NCBI GenBank assembly: GCA_000328365.1
Contig: KB299619.1
Location: 558,828-622,827, forward strand
Direction of reading: 5' to 3'
Source of the DNA: Capitella teleta
Lineage: Eukaryota; Annelida; Polychaeta; Capitellidae
Length of the DNA: 64,000 nt
Part shown: positions 50,585-62,463 of the stretch, piece by piece
Layout of the letters: the number at the start of each line of letters is the position of its first letter
Position numbering within the stretch: position 1 is the stretch's first letter
Made by a program: the position numbers and the translations under genes
The notes under the pieces: model-generated
Seen by the model: the letters and a program-made list of their open reading frames with translations, nothing else
Database searches by the model: none
What the model was told of the DNA's origin: nothing

Positions 50585-51053
50585 GTGAGTGTTGACGATT
50601 CGCCGATGGTCTCTTCTCAAATCTTGTTATATCCCGCGAATACGTTGCCATCCTCGACTATTTAGCTTTATTACTGGTAGATTAGATGTTTCCAGTATTA
50701 TAGCATTCATTTTGTTTGAAAAACACCGAGGATTATTTGGTTACTCAACGATCTATAGATGTGCTCTGCCAGAAATGACAACTCTCATGTATAACATGGG
50801 TTGGAAATACTGCTATACCTGCCGTGTTTCATCACAATTACCCCGCTATCTATATCAGCAAACGTTATTCTTGCATTCTGGATATTATTTTTCAGTAATT
50901 CTTCGTGAGATTTAGCTTCAGACCATCTCAAAACCTCCGTTGTAACAAATATTGTGTGATTTAGCAATATTTTGGACCACCTTTCTATTCATTCGAAGTG
51001 CATTTATTACCAAATATTCCATATTTAAGTAAATAACTTGTTTCTTCTCGCAG

Positions 51054-54000
51054 ATGGGTCCAAAGGTTGATAAGAAGGCGGCCGCCAAGCCAGCGGCGCA
51101 GCCTGCCAAGAAAGCTGTGGCTGCCCCCAAACGCCTCAATGAACCGAAAACTGTCGAGAAGAAGATTGGTGGCGAGAAGAATGGAGGTACCAGGAAGGTC
51201 ACCCTTCCCCGTCAGGTAATAACGCAATTCACACCAACTTGTGCATTGTAAACACTATTTGTGATGATTATCATACCGCCCCAGGCTGAAACCTGTGACT
51301 GATTGGATTTAATCTGATAACAGTGATCTAATATAAATTGTCTATGAAGAAATTGTTTCCAGCCAGTGCTAATGATCTTTTTCTTGCAGTGCCGTTACTA
51401 CCCAACCCAGGAGGATCCTCGCAAGATCAAGGGACGCAAGAAGCCCTTCAAGGATCACAAGCGCAAGATCCGTTCCTCCATCACCCCAGGAACCATCCTC
51501 ATCCTGGTCGCTGGACCACACAAGGGGAAGGTTCGATGATTTAAAACTCTCATTCCGCTTTCATGCTAATTTCTGTTTTCTGCAGAGAGTTGTTTTCCTG
51601 AAGCAGTTGGCATCCGGTCTCCTGTTGGTCACTGGTAAGTTATTCTTGCTGGGGAGATGAGGAGTGTCAAATGAACTAAATTCATACACTGTTTGTGATG
51701 ATTATCATACCGCCCCAGGCTGAAACCTGTGAATGATTGGATTTTTCTGATAGCAGTGAATTTCTACGAATATTTTTAAGCTCGCTAAATATAATTGTTA
51801 CGGTCAACTTGTTTTAGCTCTAGTTGCGAGAGGTCTTCTATAACTAGGTTCCTCAAACTAGTGTTTAGTTATTTGAAGTGTAGGTTGTTCCGAGTGAGTA
51901 CATTCATCCATGCACTCGTGCTTCTAGTATTTTCTCGTAATTAAATTTCTAGGTTAATCAGAGAGTGAGAGAGAGAACTGTTAATGATGATTAATATACC
52001 GCCCCAGGCTGAAACCTGTGAATGATTGGACTTTTCTGAAAACAGTTTTAGTTAAGGGTTTTCTGACCAAGAATCTGCCATCACTAATGGTTCTGGTTGA
52101 CAACTAATGGTTGCCAACTTGTATGCTAATACTTGATTTGTAGCATTAGGACTTTGAAAAAACATATCCGATTTTATCCGTGTTGAAGCAATGATCCGCC
52201 CAGCCCTAATTAATATACCGCCCCAGGCTGAAACCTGTGATTGATTGGACTTTTTCTGAAAACAGTGAAGAATATTTAGTATAATCAGAATTGAAGTAGA
52301 AGTGAAACCATAGCTAGTTGACAAATACCACAATGTTAAGAAAGGCCACCTCTAAGCCAATATGGTTTTCTTTCTCAATGCTTTTTCGTTTGCGTGAATG
52401 TTACCAACCTGTTGAAATGAAGAAGTTGAGATTATTTTTAGTCCATTTTTCTGGTCGTTTTACGCTGTTGATGATGATTTCAATACCGCCCCAGGCTGAA
52501 ACCTGTGAATGATTGGACTAACTGATAGCAGCCATAACTCAATTTGATAATTTTGCAATTTAATATATTGGAACTTGGGATTTAGCTCAGTTGAAAAAAA
52601 AAGAAGAGACGTCTTGTTATTTACCTGAATTGAAATATCTTTTGAATATCGTTCGGATCACTGTTAATGATGATTAATATACCGCCCCAGGCTGAAACCT
52701 GTGAATGATTGGACTTTTCTGAAAACAGTGAAGAATATTTAGTATAATCAGAATTGAAGTAGAAGTAAAACACTGAACCGGTCAATAGCCCATAGTCTTG
52801 GTTAAAATCACACTCTTAAATAAATGTTCACCTCACCTTTTTCAGGCTCCCAGACCAATAATTTAATATTTAAATCATATGCTAATTATTATGAAATTTT
52901 ATTTTGGGAATATTTCTTAACCAACAAGCATTTGCATGTATCATAAGATACCTCCAGCCAATCAGGATCTGATGCATGGTCAGGTGACCAACACAGGGGT
53001 GTGGTTATAGTACAAGCACTCCTTACAAGGAACACAATTGGCATACTCCCGAGACAGTCACTTGGATATTTATTAAGCTGATTCATACATTAAAAAAAAA
53101 ACACTTTTGACTGCTCATGGAACATCCAGTGTCCGTCTTGGGAATATGCCAATTGGGTGACCTGTCAGGAATTCTTGTCCTGCACATAAGCCTACTAGCA
53201 TTACTAGCAGCAGCCTGCAGACACTTCAGCCATGCTTCAGAAGGCTAATATTCGTTGAATTCGTTGGTTTTAACAATTTTGAGGGAGTGGATGTGAAATT
53301 GACATGCTCTCAGTCTCTGCTTTAGCGCACTGCGCGTGTAACCAAGACAAGTCCATTTCATTATTAGTTTTATGCTGTTGATGATGGTTTCAATACCGCC
53401 CCAGGCTGAAACCTGGGAATGATTGGACTAACTGATTGCAGCCATAACTCAATTTGATAATTTTACAATTAAATAAATTGGAACTTGGGATTTAGCTCAG
53501 TAGAAGAAAGAAACCATGATGTCTTGTTAATTTAACTGAATTGAAATGTCTTTTGAATATGGTTCGGATCACTGTTAATGATGATTAATATACCGCCCCA
53601 GGCTGAAACCTGTGAATGATTGGACTTTTTCTGATTATAGTGATCCTAATTAAAATACTCATTGTAATATATCCTCTGCCATGATTGTTTTCTCTCATAA
53701 CATGTGCTTCATTCCAGGTCCTTACTTTGTCAATGGTTGCCCCTTGAGGCGCATCAACCAGATCTACGTCATTGCCACTAAGACCAAGTTGAACATCGAC
53801 AGCGTCACTTTGCCCGATCGGTTGACTGATGACTACTTCCGTCGTCAGAAGTTGAACAAGGCCAAGATGGGTGAGGGTGATATCTTCGAATCCAAGAAGG
53901 AGGTCTGTACACTCTCTACCTGTTGTTCTTGGGGCTGATCGGGATTCTTACCTCGCAGGTTTACTCCGTGTCTGAGGAGCGCAAGGAGGATCAGAGCTCA

Positions 54001-54120
54001 GTGGATAAGCAGTTGTTGGCTGCCATTCGCAAGAGCGGAGAAAAGAAACTGATTCTCGGATACCTTGGAGCCATGTTCTCTCTCAGCAAGAAACAGTTCC
54101 CTCACAAAATGATCTTCTAA
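51054..54120 (+). CDS. RPL6: 60S ribosomal protein eL6, 5 coding exons
   Basis: Large-subunit protein eL6. Exons 51054-51215, 51390-51530, 51586-51634, 53718-53902 and 53959-54120 join to 232 residues. The N-terminus is Ala/Lys/Pro-rich ([15 protein letters not shown]). The conserved core includes RKPF-like [60 protein letters not shown] and the C-terminal [12 protein letters not shown]. Intron 2 is only 55 bp and has an unusual donor (gttcga). Intron 3 is 2.08 kb and carries seven copies of one C/D snoRNA; intron 1 carries one. AATAAA is at 54150, 30 bp after the stop. Confidence 0.96.
51253..51325 (+). ncRNA. C/D box snoRNA, copy 1 (eL6 intron 1)
   Basis: C box GTGATGA at 51261, D' CTGA at 51286, a C'-like TGTGACTGA and D box CTGA at 51314, closed by CACT.../CAGTG. 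The guide upstream of D' is TACCGCCCCAG, complementary over 11 bp to CUGGGGCGGUA of large-subunit rRNA. By the D+5 rule, methylation would fall on the second G of the GGGG. This is the only copy in its intron. Confidence 0.88.
51687..51758 (+). ncRNA. C/D box snoRNA, copy 2 (eL6 intron 3)
   Basis: GTGATGA at 51695, same D' guide, D box CTGA at 51747, terminal stem CACTG/CAGTG. It is the closest copy to copy 1. Confidence 0.88.
51977..52046 (+). ncRNA. C/D box snoRNA, copy 3 (eL6 intron 3)
   Basis: C box AATGATGA at 51983, same D' guide, D box at 52036, terminal stem ACTGTT/AACAGT. The stem is kept although the outer bases differ from other copies. Confidence 0.85.
52206..52267 (+). pseudogene. 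C/D snoRNA copy 4, C box lost
   Basis: The guide, D', C' and D parts are present (from about 52206), but the C box position reads CTAATTA and the 5' half of the terminal stem is absent. The 3' flank (GTGAAGAATATTTAG...) is shared with copy 6, which shows segmental copying within the intron. Confidence 0.75.
52464..52532 (+). ncRNA. C/D box snoRNA, copy 5 (eL6 intron 3)
   Basis: GATGATGA C box, same D' guide, D box at 52522. The terminal stem is GCTG/CAGC, a compensatory change from the CACTG/CAGTG of copies 1-2. The second guide before D ends GGACTAA rather than GGACTTTT. Confidence 0.86.
52658..52731 (+). ncRNA. C/D box snoRNA, copy 6 (eL6 intron 3)
   Basis: AATGATGA C box, same D' guide, D box at 52719, perfect 8-bp terminal stem TCACTGTT/AACAGTGA. 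Confidence 0.88.
53374..53442 (+). ncRNA. C/D box snoRNA, copy 7 (eL6 intron 3)
   Basis: TTGATGATG C box, same D' guide, D box at 53432, terminal stem GCTG/CAGC. The C' region has TGGGAATGA in place of TGTGAATGA. It forms a duplicated block with copy 8 that mirrors copies 5+6. Confidence 0.84.
53569..53643 (+). ncRNA. C/D box snoRNA, copy 8 (eL6 intron 3)
   Basis: AATGATGA C box, same D' guide, D box at 53631, terminal stem TCACT/AGTGA. It lies 75 bp before exon 4, the usual distance range for intronic C/D processing. Confidence 0.86.
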
Positions 54121-56045
54121 AGACTTGATCTTTGTGATGTTGCAGCCTGAATAAAAGCCACGGATCCCTATTTTCTGAATTTCTTTTATTTTCCTCTCTT
54201 ATTCACACAAGCACTGTTGTTGAATGTGAAGCACTTAATTTTACATGAAATTCTATGTGGATTTTTACGAGTGTTCCAAGAATAGAGGCATACAAATGTT
54301 CTCCCTATGATAATTCAATACACAAGCTGTTATGGAATTGCATGGCAACTTTCAAGACGGCAGACATAATTTAACTGGCCTAGAGAAATGAAGTAGTGGA
54401 TAACCATGTAACCTTAAAGAGGACCACTGGTTGTTTTGAACTAGTAACGGGTGATAGAGGATGCATCCCAAAAGACAAATACGCCTTTTGACTGACATAT
54501 TTTTAGACAATACGCTTGCTGTGGGCTAATTCCTAGATGCATCGAATTTGAGAGGTTTAAAATCTTGCTTTCTTCTCGCGTTCGATTTCAGACTGGTGAC
54601 GCGAAGAAAGTAATTCTCCCATTGTTAACAATGGGAGCCGTCGAGTGAGCAGATATTTCAGCAGTTCTCATAAAAGAAATCTCACACTCATCTCGCTTCA
54701 AGCTATTCTGCCTGAGCAGGAAATTCGTATTTTAATTTCTCTTGAATATCATTCAGTTGACCAAATTTTTCAAAAACGGTCTCTCGTAGCTCAAAGCCCA
54801 CAGAACCGATCCAAAAAGGTTCCGAAATGAACAGAGGTCCTCTTTAACATGTACTGTATGTCTTTCTTCATCTTGCTAGGCAAGGGATCCCCAGGCCTGG
54901 AAGTTGTGACAGCCATGATGGTCACAACTCGCAAGACTCAACCCAACATAATGTACCTCACACACTGCTGGTGTACCTTTGTGATGCATAATTTACACCA
55001 TAAATAGGGTCATTGTTGACACAAGAGAGCATGGCCAATGGACATATCACATCAAAGACCTTATGATTACACCAAGACGGCCAGCTAGAGTATTTCCCAA
55101 TGGCTCGCTGGTTTAATTGTAATCCTAGTGGATGAAGTCCAGAACTATAGTATGCAGTTATATCAGATTTTGCAATGGTGTATTTGTTTTGTTCTAATCG
55201 TGTGGTGGCAACCTTGATTTAATAGTTGCAGTTCAGAATTTGAGTCATAAGGAAACCAAGTAGTACATAACTGCTACATGCAGTATTGTGATACTGAAAT
55301 ACATCTCTAGCATCTCTAGCCAAGATACATGTATCTATAAATTCTATACAGCTCACCCTCAATCATCATTTCATAGTCCAAGCAGTCAAGAAATCTAGAA
55401 GACTCCTAGTTCAGATTTACTATCATTACATGTACTAGTCAATTCATCCAAGTACTCTTACATGCAAATTTCAATTACTGTACATCAAAATTTCAATATG
55501 TTCACAATTAAAGTTAATCGCGAAATTTACAGCTGCAAAATGACGCTGTTCTAGATTTAATCATTTGTCTCATAACCTGGATGGCAAACTTCTCATGAGC
55601 AGATTGCTGATTCGTAATAGCAATTGATTCAATACTGCAGTTAAAGAAAGACCATATTACACATGCTGTCAAGTACTCAGCAAAATGCCTCTTGCACTCT
55701 CTTGAATTGATGTTAGGAATTGATTGAAGAAAACTCAATAATTAAAGACCATGAATGCGCTGGGATTTTTATTGTAGACAAGAAAGAAAAATTGAACTGT
55801 TCAAAAATGGAAGCAGTGAGTGACCCCGAAATGAATCTCTATTACGTGATTTCTTCAACAGATGAAAATATTTGACTCGGACAAGTGAGACAAAGTTATG
55901 GATAAATTTACAACAAACCAATAAGAATACAAATACGCTATTAGCATGAACATCATAGGAAGCCATAACTGACCCCAGAAACCAGTATTGTGCTTACACA
56001 ATCTCAAAATTAAAAGAACCGCAAATCGACAACAAATTTGATTTC
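54121..56045. other. Intergenic region between RPL6 and EIF3C
   Basis: The RPL6 polyadenylation signal is at 54150. A complete TTAA MITE lies at 54418-54843. The remaining 1.2 kb is AT-rich, with no recognised gene. Confidence 0.65.
54418..54843. mobile_element. TTAA-target MITE, copy C (complete)
   Basis: A 426-bp element flanked by exact TTAA on both sides (54414-54417 and 54844-54847). The terminal inverted repeats start AGAGGACC and extend imperfectly (ACTGGTTGTTTTGAAC versus TCTGTTCATTTCGGAAC). TTAA duplications with AGAGG-type ends suggest a Kolobok-like rather than piggyBac family. Copies A and B are elsewhere in this window. Confidence 0.8.
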
Positions 56046-59000
56046 CTAATGGTAACGATCTCCGCCTTGTCTTCGGCCTGAAAAAAAAAAAAAGTACGAA
56101 TTAGAAATATCTTAAAATTCTGAAAAAGAAGAATTAAAAATGATAAACAGGGGAATATATACACACGAAAAGGAGGATTTTGTTAGTACTACATGCAGAG
56201 AAATACAAGTTACAAGAGAAGAGAGAGATGGACGAGAGGTGAGAATTGAGGAGAGAATTAAAATTGTACTCATGTGAAAGAAAAGATATTCACACAAGAG
56301 AAAGAAGATAAGAGTGCGTGCTCCACAAAGTCTACGCTTTGACCAAGTTAGTTTCACCTAAAAAAAGAAGAATACACAGAAATAGAAATACAAGACGAAG
56401 GGTTAATGAGTGCACTACAAATGAGCTGAGAACTGGGGAAATATCCCAATAATGCGAAACTAAATTAAACAGATTCGCATAAAGGGACATGATCTAAGAG
56501 TATATGCATTTCAGACCAAAAACACAAAAACAAATAAAAAACACTCTACAAAGCAAAAACACACCACCAAAAAATAAATAAATTACTAATATAAATACTG
56601 TGCTGTTATAATACATGAGAAGATATTCACCACGGTCTGAATTCCTGTTATATCCTCCACCTCCACGCTGCTGGCGATCGTGGTAACCACCTCCACCCCC
56701 TCCTCCTCCTCCGTAGTTGGAGCCTTGGTTGTGGTTATGGTTATCCCTACGTCCATAATTACGCTGACCATCCTGCTGGTTATCTGCAAGTAACAACAAT
56801 GAGTGTATATGGACGGCAAAAAAATAATCAATTCACATCAACAACGAGTATGTAAAAATGTAAATTTGTGTGGTTGCGACAATGATATTGCACGCTAACC
56901 CTTCTTTTGCTAATCGCGACTATTGTCGTGATGCATTATGATTCTTCTGACCGTCATCGCGACAATAGTCGTTTCGGAAGATATCCGAAGTTAGTTGGCA
57001 CTTTCCGTGACAAATATCGATCGTCGACTATGCTCGAAGATGTGACCTACTTTAGGCTTCCAGTTTCAGCCATGTGGTCGTTTATTTTTAGCCTCAGCCC
57101 TGTTTTGAACCTGCCGACCTCTGTTTAAATGCCGGGGGATTTAAACGTCTGCAAATAGATTCTATTGCGCGCAATCATTGCTATTTTTGCCTGATGTAGG
57201 TGTTAATTCATGGATGAAACATTGATTACATGTAGCAATACGCTGTTTCACTACACATTGAAGTTGACCATGGCTTCTGCAGCCGTTTCTAAAAATTCTT
57301 GTAATAATGTTTCAACAAATAAAACATATAGTTTTTCTTAGTTTCTTAGCTCTGACTATGGGTTCATAAAAAAATTCAGAATCTGTAGATGCATTTTGGA
57401 ATAAAGAATATTAGTTTATGTTGAGAAATGGCTGATATATGATTTTTTCAAGATTGTACATCTGAAGTTTTACAAATTCTGAAATTAATGTGGCAGACAG
57501 AGGAATGAATACAGGGCCTGAGATATATAGGCGCAGGAAGGGTTAAGCATGAATACTGCACAGCTAACGCATTCTAGCAAAGAAAATAAATTCCCGGTCA
57601 GATATTATTAGAATTCCCTCACAAATTCTGAAACGCAAACTACTTAGCAAATCCCCAACAACCAGTTTAAGTAATAAGCGACAAGATCACGACACATGAT
57701 TTCAATAAAATATTTTCCACTTCAACATAACATGATACGACGAATCCACTAAAATCACAAGTACCGACCCCTTTGATAACGCTGCTTTCCATCTCCTGAG
57801 TGTCCGTCAACCAAAAAAGCAATATAAAACAAGAATGCATCCAAACAAATGTCCAAAGGGTCAAACCACATTGAAACTGACCTCCCCTGGGAGGGAACGA
57901 GAAGAAGCCGCCAGTCTGCTTGGCCTCCATCAATTTCTCGTTGTACTCGACCAGAGACGACACCTTCTCAGAGAGCTGCAGGGCCAGCGATTGGAGTCGC
58001 GAAGGCTCAGTGCGGTGCATCATGACGGTGTGAGACGGCTGATCGAGAGAAGCCTGAGGGGGGAATAAATTAGCATAAATAATGAGGAGATCACAATGCT
58101 GACCATCAGTTCTTCATTGATAATCATCTTGCTAATGATGGAGTGGACGCTATCCCTGGTCAGCTCAAACATCGACGCCAGAGTGTCCATGCTGAGAGAG
58201 TCGTAGACGGCACTGTACGTGAACAGGTAGGTGCGCAGGGACTCCTCTTGGACCTTGCTACGAATCATGTTGCGCACACGCTCTGCGTCACTGAACAAAT
58301 CCCACACCTAAAAAAAAAAAAAAAATCATAAAATTATAAAATACCATTGTAGTATGATTAGCAAGATCCGTCGTACCTTAGAGTTCATCTTCTCATTGAT
58401 GAGGAAATTGACGCACGCTCGCCAGTCTCCCTTCTTCATGGCTTTGGAGGCAGCCACCACGTGCTCCCTCATGCTCTCGGGTGGCCCCACCAAAGGCTGA
58501 CGCTCACTCACACGCAGAACGTGGTGGAAGTTTTTGCTGATCATTCGGCGTCTGGCGTCAAACTCGTGCGCTGTAAGTGAATAAGTTGCAAGAAAAGTCA
58601 GAAAAACAGCCCCAGCACTCACCAGCCATGTATGGAATCTCGAGCAGCATGGCAGACACGAGGTAAACGCACTCAAGAAGTTCAAGGTTGATGTGCATGT
58701 GGTACGGCATCTGGCGCCTCTTCTCAATCTTCTCCTGTTCGGGGGTTCGTTCGTGCTGTCGCTGCAGCAACAGTCCTTGCGCCAACAACTCCTTAGCCCG
58801 ACCTGAGCTCTGTATATCCACAAGGCAACTGTGTGAATCCTTCACCATGCCCTGGCGGAACGCACACAGGCCCAGCTTCACCATGGCCCTGTTGTAGAGG
58901 ATCTGCAGAAGGAGCAAATGAGACGACAAATTCAGATATGGGCGCGGCTTACTTGGGTGGGGATATCAGAGTGCTGAATGGTGTCCTGCAAGTGGGACAT

Positions 59001-61193
59001 GAGCATCAAATCACGCGCCTCAAACCAGCGGCCATGCTGAGCGTGATGGTAAATGTGGCAGAGAATGGCGCGCGTACGGATGCGATCGGTGGTGTCTTTC
59101 ACGTAGATGTACTTGCACAGACGATCGACCAATTCAGAACTGTCCTCGTCGGGAACAACGCCATCCGGGTAGTGATCCAGCTGCGAAAACACAATGCACT
59201 CAATAATTCAAACGCACGCGTCCAAAACTGACCCTGTAGTAAACGTGCTCCACACGCTTAATGTAGAGACGGCACATCTCTTCCGTAGTGCCCTTCTTCT
59301 CCAAATACTTCTCCAAATCAGCCAGAATGGCACACACAGTCCGCTCGTCCTTCAGTCGCTCCACATACTCTGTGCTGTGCGCATCACACGCCTGCAGCAT
59401 CTTGGTGAATTCCTCATCAAAACGCTCAATGACCGCCAAGAGGCAGCCTCTGATCCTAAATGGAGGAGCCTAGAAAGCAAAGTGACAACTTATATATTAC
59501 AGGGAAAAACCTCAAACCACTCACCCCATCGTAATTCTCCCCATCCTCGTCAACATTGGCAGAGGCCATGATCGTGTCTGACTGCTCGGTGAGGAGAACG
59601 ATCAACTCTTGAATGCTGGCGATGCATTTCTCAAACATCTCAGCCCTCATGCAGGTGGCGATGTTAGGGTTATAGTTGAAAATGGCCGCCACAATGTTGA
59701 AGAGAAGCTTCGCGTCAACAGCGATTCCAAGATTGTGCTGCTTGGAGATTGCACGCAGCTCAACCAGCAGCTCAATCTGATCCATGCGATCCGTGCCCTT
59801 CTTTCCACGCTGAGCAACAAGCTCATTCTGCTTCTTCAAGACAACTTCGAGATTGATCTCTGTGTCTTTGGGGAAGAGCTTCGGCTTCTCGGGGACAATG
59901 GCGGGCATGCCTCCCTTGGACGGCACCTCCTCCCAGCCCTCTCCATCTATCTCGTCAATGACCTTTGCCCTTTCTCGCTTCTTCTCTTTTTCCCGCTTCT
60001 TGCGATCTGCGTCTCCCTCAGTAGGGACACTGAGTATTGAATAGTGTTAATCAGACCAACCTCGACTCGTCCGTGTACTCACTGCTTCAAGAAGTAATCA
60101 GCGGTCAGACGTCCAAACTGGTGACCCTCTTCACCCGAGCTGGATGAATCTGAATCAGAGTCATCCCACATAGAATCACTTTCTGAGTCATCCTGCTGCT
60201 GCTGCTGTGCCTGATAACAAAACACAATTAAATCATTTCAATGTTAACGTACAATTAAATACCTTGGCTGGTTTGGGTGCTTCTTCCTTGGGAGGTGCGG
60301 CTGTTTTGAATTTCAGTGCGATGCCGTCTTCTTCATCCTCAGACTCTGATTCAGAGTCCTGTGCCGCGTCCTGTTCAGTCTCATCATCGCCTCCTTTGTC
60401 ATCGGTATCAGGATTCTGCAAATGATGATCGTCAATCAAAGAAAGAAATATTAGCAGAGTACCCACCGCGCGATACTTGGCTAAATCAGACTCAAAATCT
60501 CGGAGGTATCTCCTCAATTTCTGCCTAAGCGTGGCCAGACCCTTTGAGTTGTTCTTGCTCATAGACTTACGAGCTTCACGGTCTTCCCAGCACTTGAAAA
60601 TTAAGCGTAATAAACATATCAAAGGTGTGAGGCTCAAACAAACCTCGTTGACAAAATCTTCAAGTTCAGCCAAGCAGCGAATGTAGAATCGAGGGAGACC
60701 CTCTTTTTCAATCACTTTCCTTGCTTTATCATACATGCGTCCGAGTTCCTCAAAATCTGCAGAAATTTAAACAATAAAAAAAAAAGAGTCACAGAGATGA
60801 GAGAAAACGGTACCTGACAGAACATTCGCCATGTCTTTGATCTTCTTGTGATTCTTCAAGGTTTTGATAACATTTTCAATTTCTTCAAACCTACAAGAGA
60901 ATTAATATTTTTAAGAGTGGACCAGCAAATAATTAGGGCCCTGCCTCTTATCCTTGGCGCTTCGGACAACCCGTTTGGTGTCTTCTTCATCATCACTCCA
61001 TTGAAACGTTCTGAAAATGGTTATTTTAGGATAGACATGATTTATTATGGATAATTATTTAACAGGATATTGGAGGAGAGAATCAAGCTCACTTGGTTCC
61101 GAGGACGGCTGCTTTGGGAACTCCCAACTCTTCTCCTTCACTCGATTCCGTATCCGTCTCAGAGTCTGAGGCGGTGGCAAAGAAACGCGACAT
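56046..61193 (-). CDS. EIF3C: Translation initiation factor eIF3 subunit C, 16 coding exons
   Basis: Core scaffold of eIF3 that contacts eIF1 and the 40S subunit. Exons in order (plus coordinates): 61093-61193, 60945-61010, 60814-60890, 60644-60756, 60467-60592, 60263-60415, 60083-60210, 59525-60029, 59233-59469, 58953-59180, 58623-58902, 58377-58570, 58104-58307, 57882-58053, 56631-56783, 56046-56077. They join in frame to 922 residues (human EIF3C 913). Visible landmarks are [34 protein letters not shown], long acidic Ser-rich stretches, [39 protein letters not shown] and the PCI-type end [13 protein letters not shown]. The C-terminus is a Gly/Arg/Tyr-rich tail with a run of nine Gly. The intron at 60891-60944 has a GC donor. 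Confidence 0.95.
56899..57542. mobile_element. piggyBac-like MITE in an EIF3C intron
   Basis: The left end is CCCTTCTTTTGC after CTAA; the right end read in reverse is CCCTTCCTGCGCC, followed by TTAA. TIRs starting CCC next to TTAA fit piggyBac, with one target copy mutated. Inside, GCGACTATTGTCG at 56916 and its complement at 56961 form a subterminal inverted repeat. Confidence 0.6.
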
Positions 61194-62463
61194 GATGCGA
61201 CCTGATCAGCTGTCCGAATCTGGAATATTAAAATATCAGTAAAACCACAAGTTCAAAGCACTGAATGTAGAGGTCAGTCTAGTTATTTAAGGTACTTATT
61301 ATTTTTACGGACTCATAAGTACAACTATTACTATATGAAAATAAGGACGATGTTAGGATTAAAGTCAGACACAAGAATGTAGTATCCAACATGTAGTTCT
61401 TCTGTCAATAACCTATGCTAAGGATAGCGACACAGCTGGTCAATTGAAGTTGCAAGAAGCACGTCAAACTCGCAGATTGAGATTCAGATGGCTAATAACC
61501 CGATATGTGCGGCTTGCGAGACCCTGCTTTGGCGACATTTCAACAGAGAAAGTACCACAGTATACGCCGGAATTGCGATATATATAACTTGATCAACATA
61601 TATATTAATTGAATTATGAAAATGAATATCATCCATCAATGCATAACTCACTAAAATGCGATATTCCAAAAGGAATAGAGGGCAACAAATAGCAATATGG
61701 CGAAACGCTCACCGCATGGGAGATCTACGTCATAACTTTCTGTGCATCTTGAAACGCAACACAACAATCACGATTCAAAATGGTGAAACGAAAAATGTAC
61801 AAGTATTTGAACTAAAAGGTTGACATTAATTGAAAGCATTTTATGAATATAAATGAATATAGGATCAAAGGACACATAGTGAAACATCATATAGTTGAAA
61901 ATTACAATTGAAGTACTAATGATAGGTAGTATGACATATATATTATGAAAATAGTGATTTATGAGGTAGAGGAAGGGATTTTATCAAACAGATAGATCAT
62001 GGCTAGGTGATATCAAAGTAACAAGAACGATTATGAAAATATAAATATACATTAAAAAAACAAGGCTAGAGCTTGATGAGGATTAAGTCAATGTTGTTGC
62101 CATGATATGTTCTTAAATCAACTGAATTTTAAATGTCAACGGTTCTGTCACTTTGAACTCTAATGACAAGTATATATATATGTATATGCTTTATTTTCGT
62201 ACCAAATGTACAGATCGAAAAAAAGGAAAAAAAGTTCGCCAGATTTTGAACACAAATAATGAATGGTCTAAATAACATAACGTCACATCAGGTGGAAAAT
62301 GATAACATTGTGAGATTGTGACCTCAATTGTGACTTGACCCTCTGTGGTGTAAAAGTGCACAGCCGTATTGACATGAATTTGATGATTCTGATTGGAAAA
62401 AACTTCAAGGAAGTTGGTCTGTCCAATCACGAGTCAAAGAAGTGTGTCCAAATTGACATCATA

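Larger units (their letters stand above)
52464..53643 (+). repeat. Segmental duplication of a two-snoRNA block
   Basis: The blocks 52464-52731 and 53374-53643 are homologous along their whole length, including the spacer between the two snoRNAs (AACTTGGGATTTAGCTCAGT and GGTTCGGATCACTG-type sequence). The array therefore grew by duplicating pairs. Confidence 0.85.
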
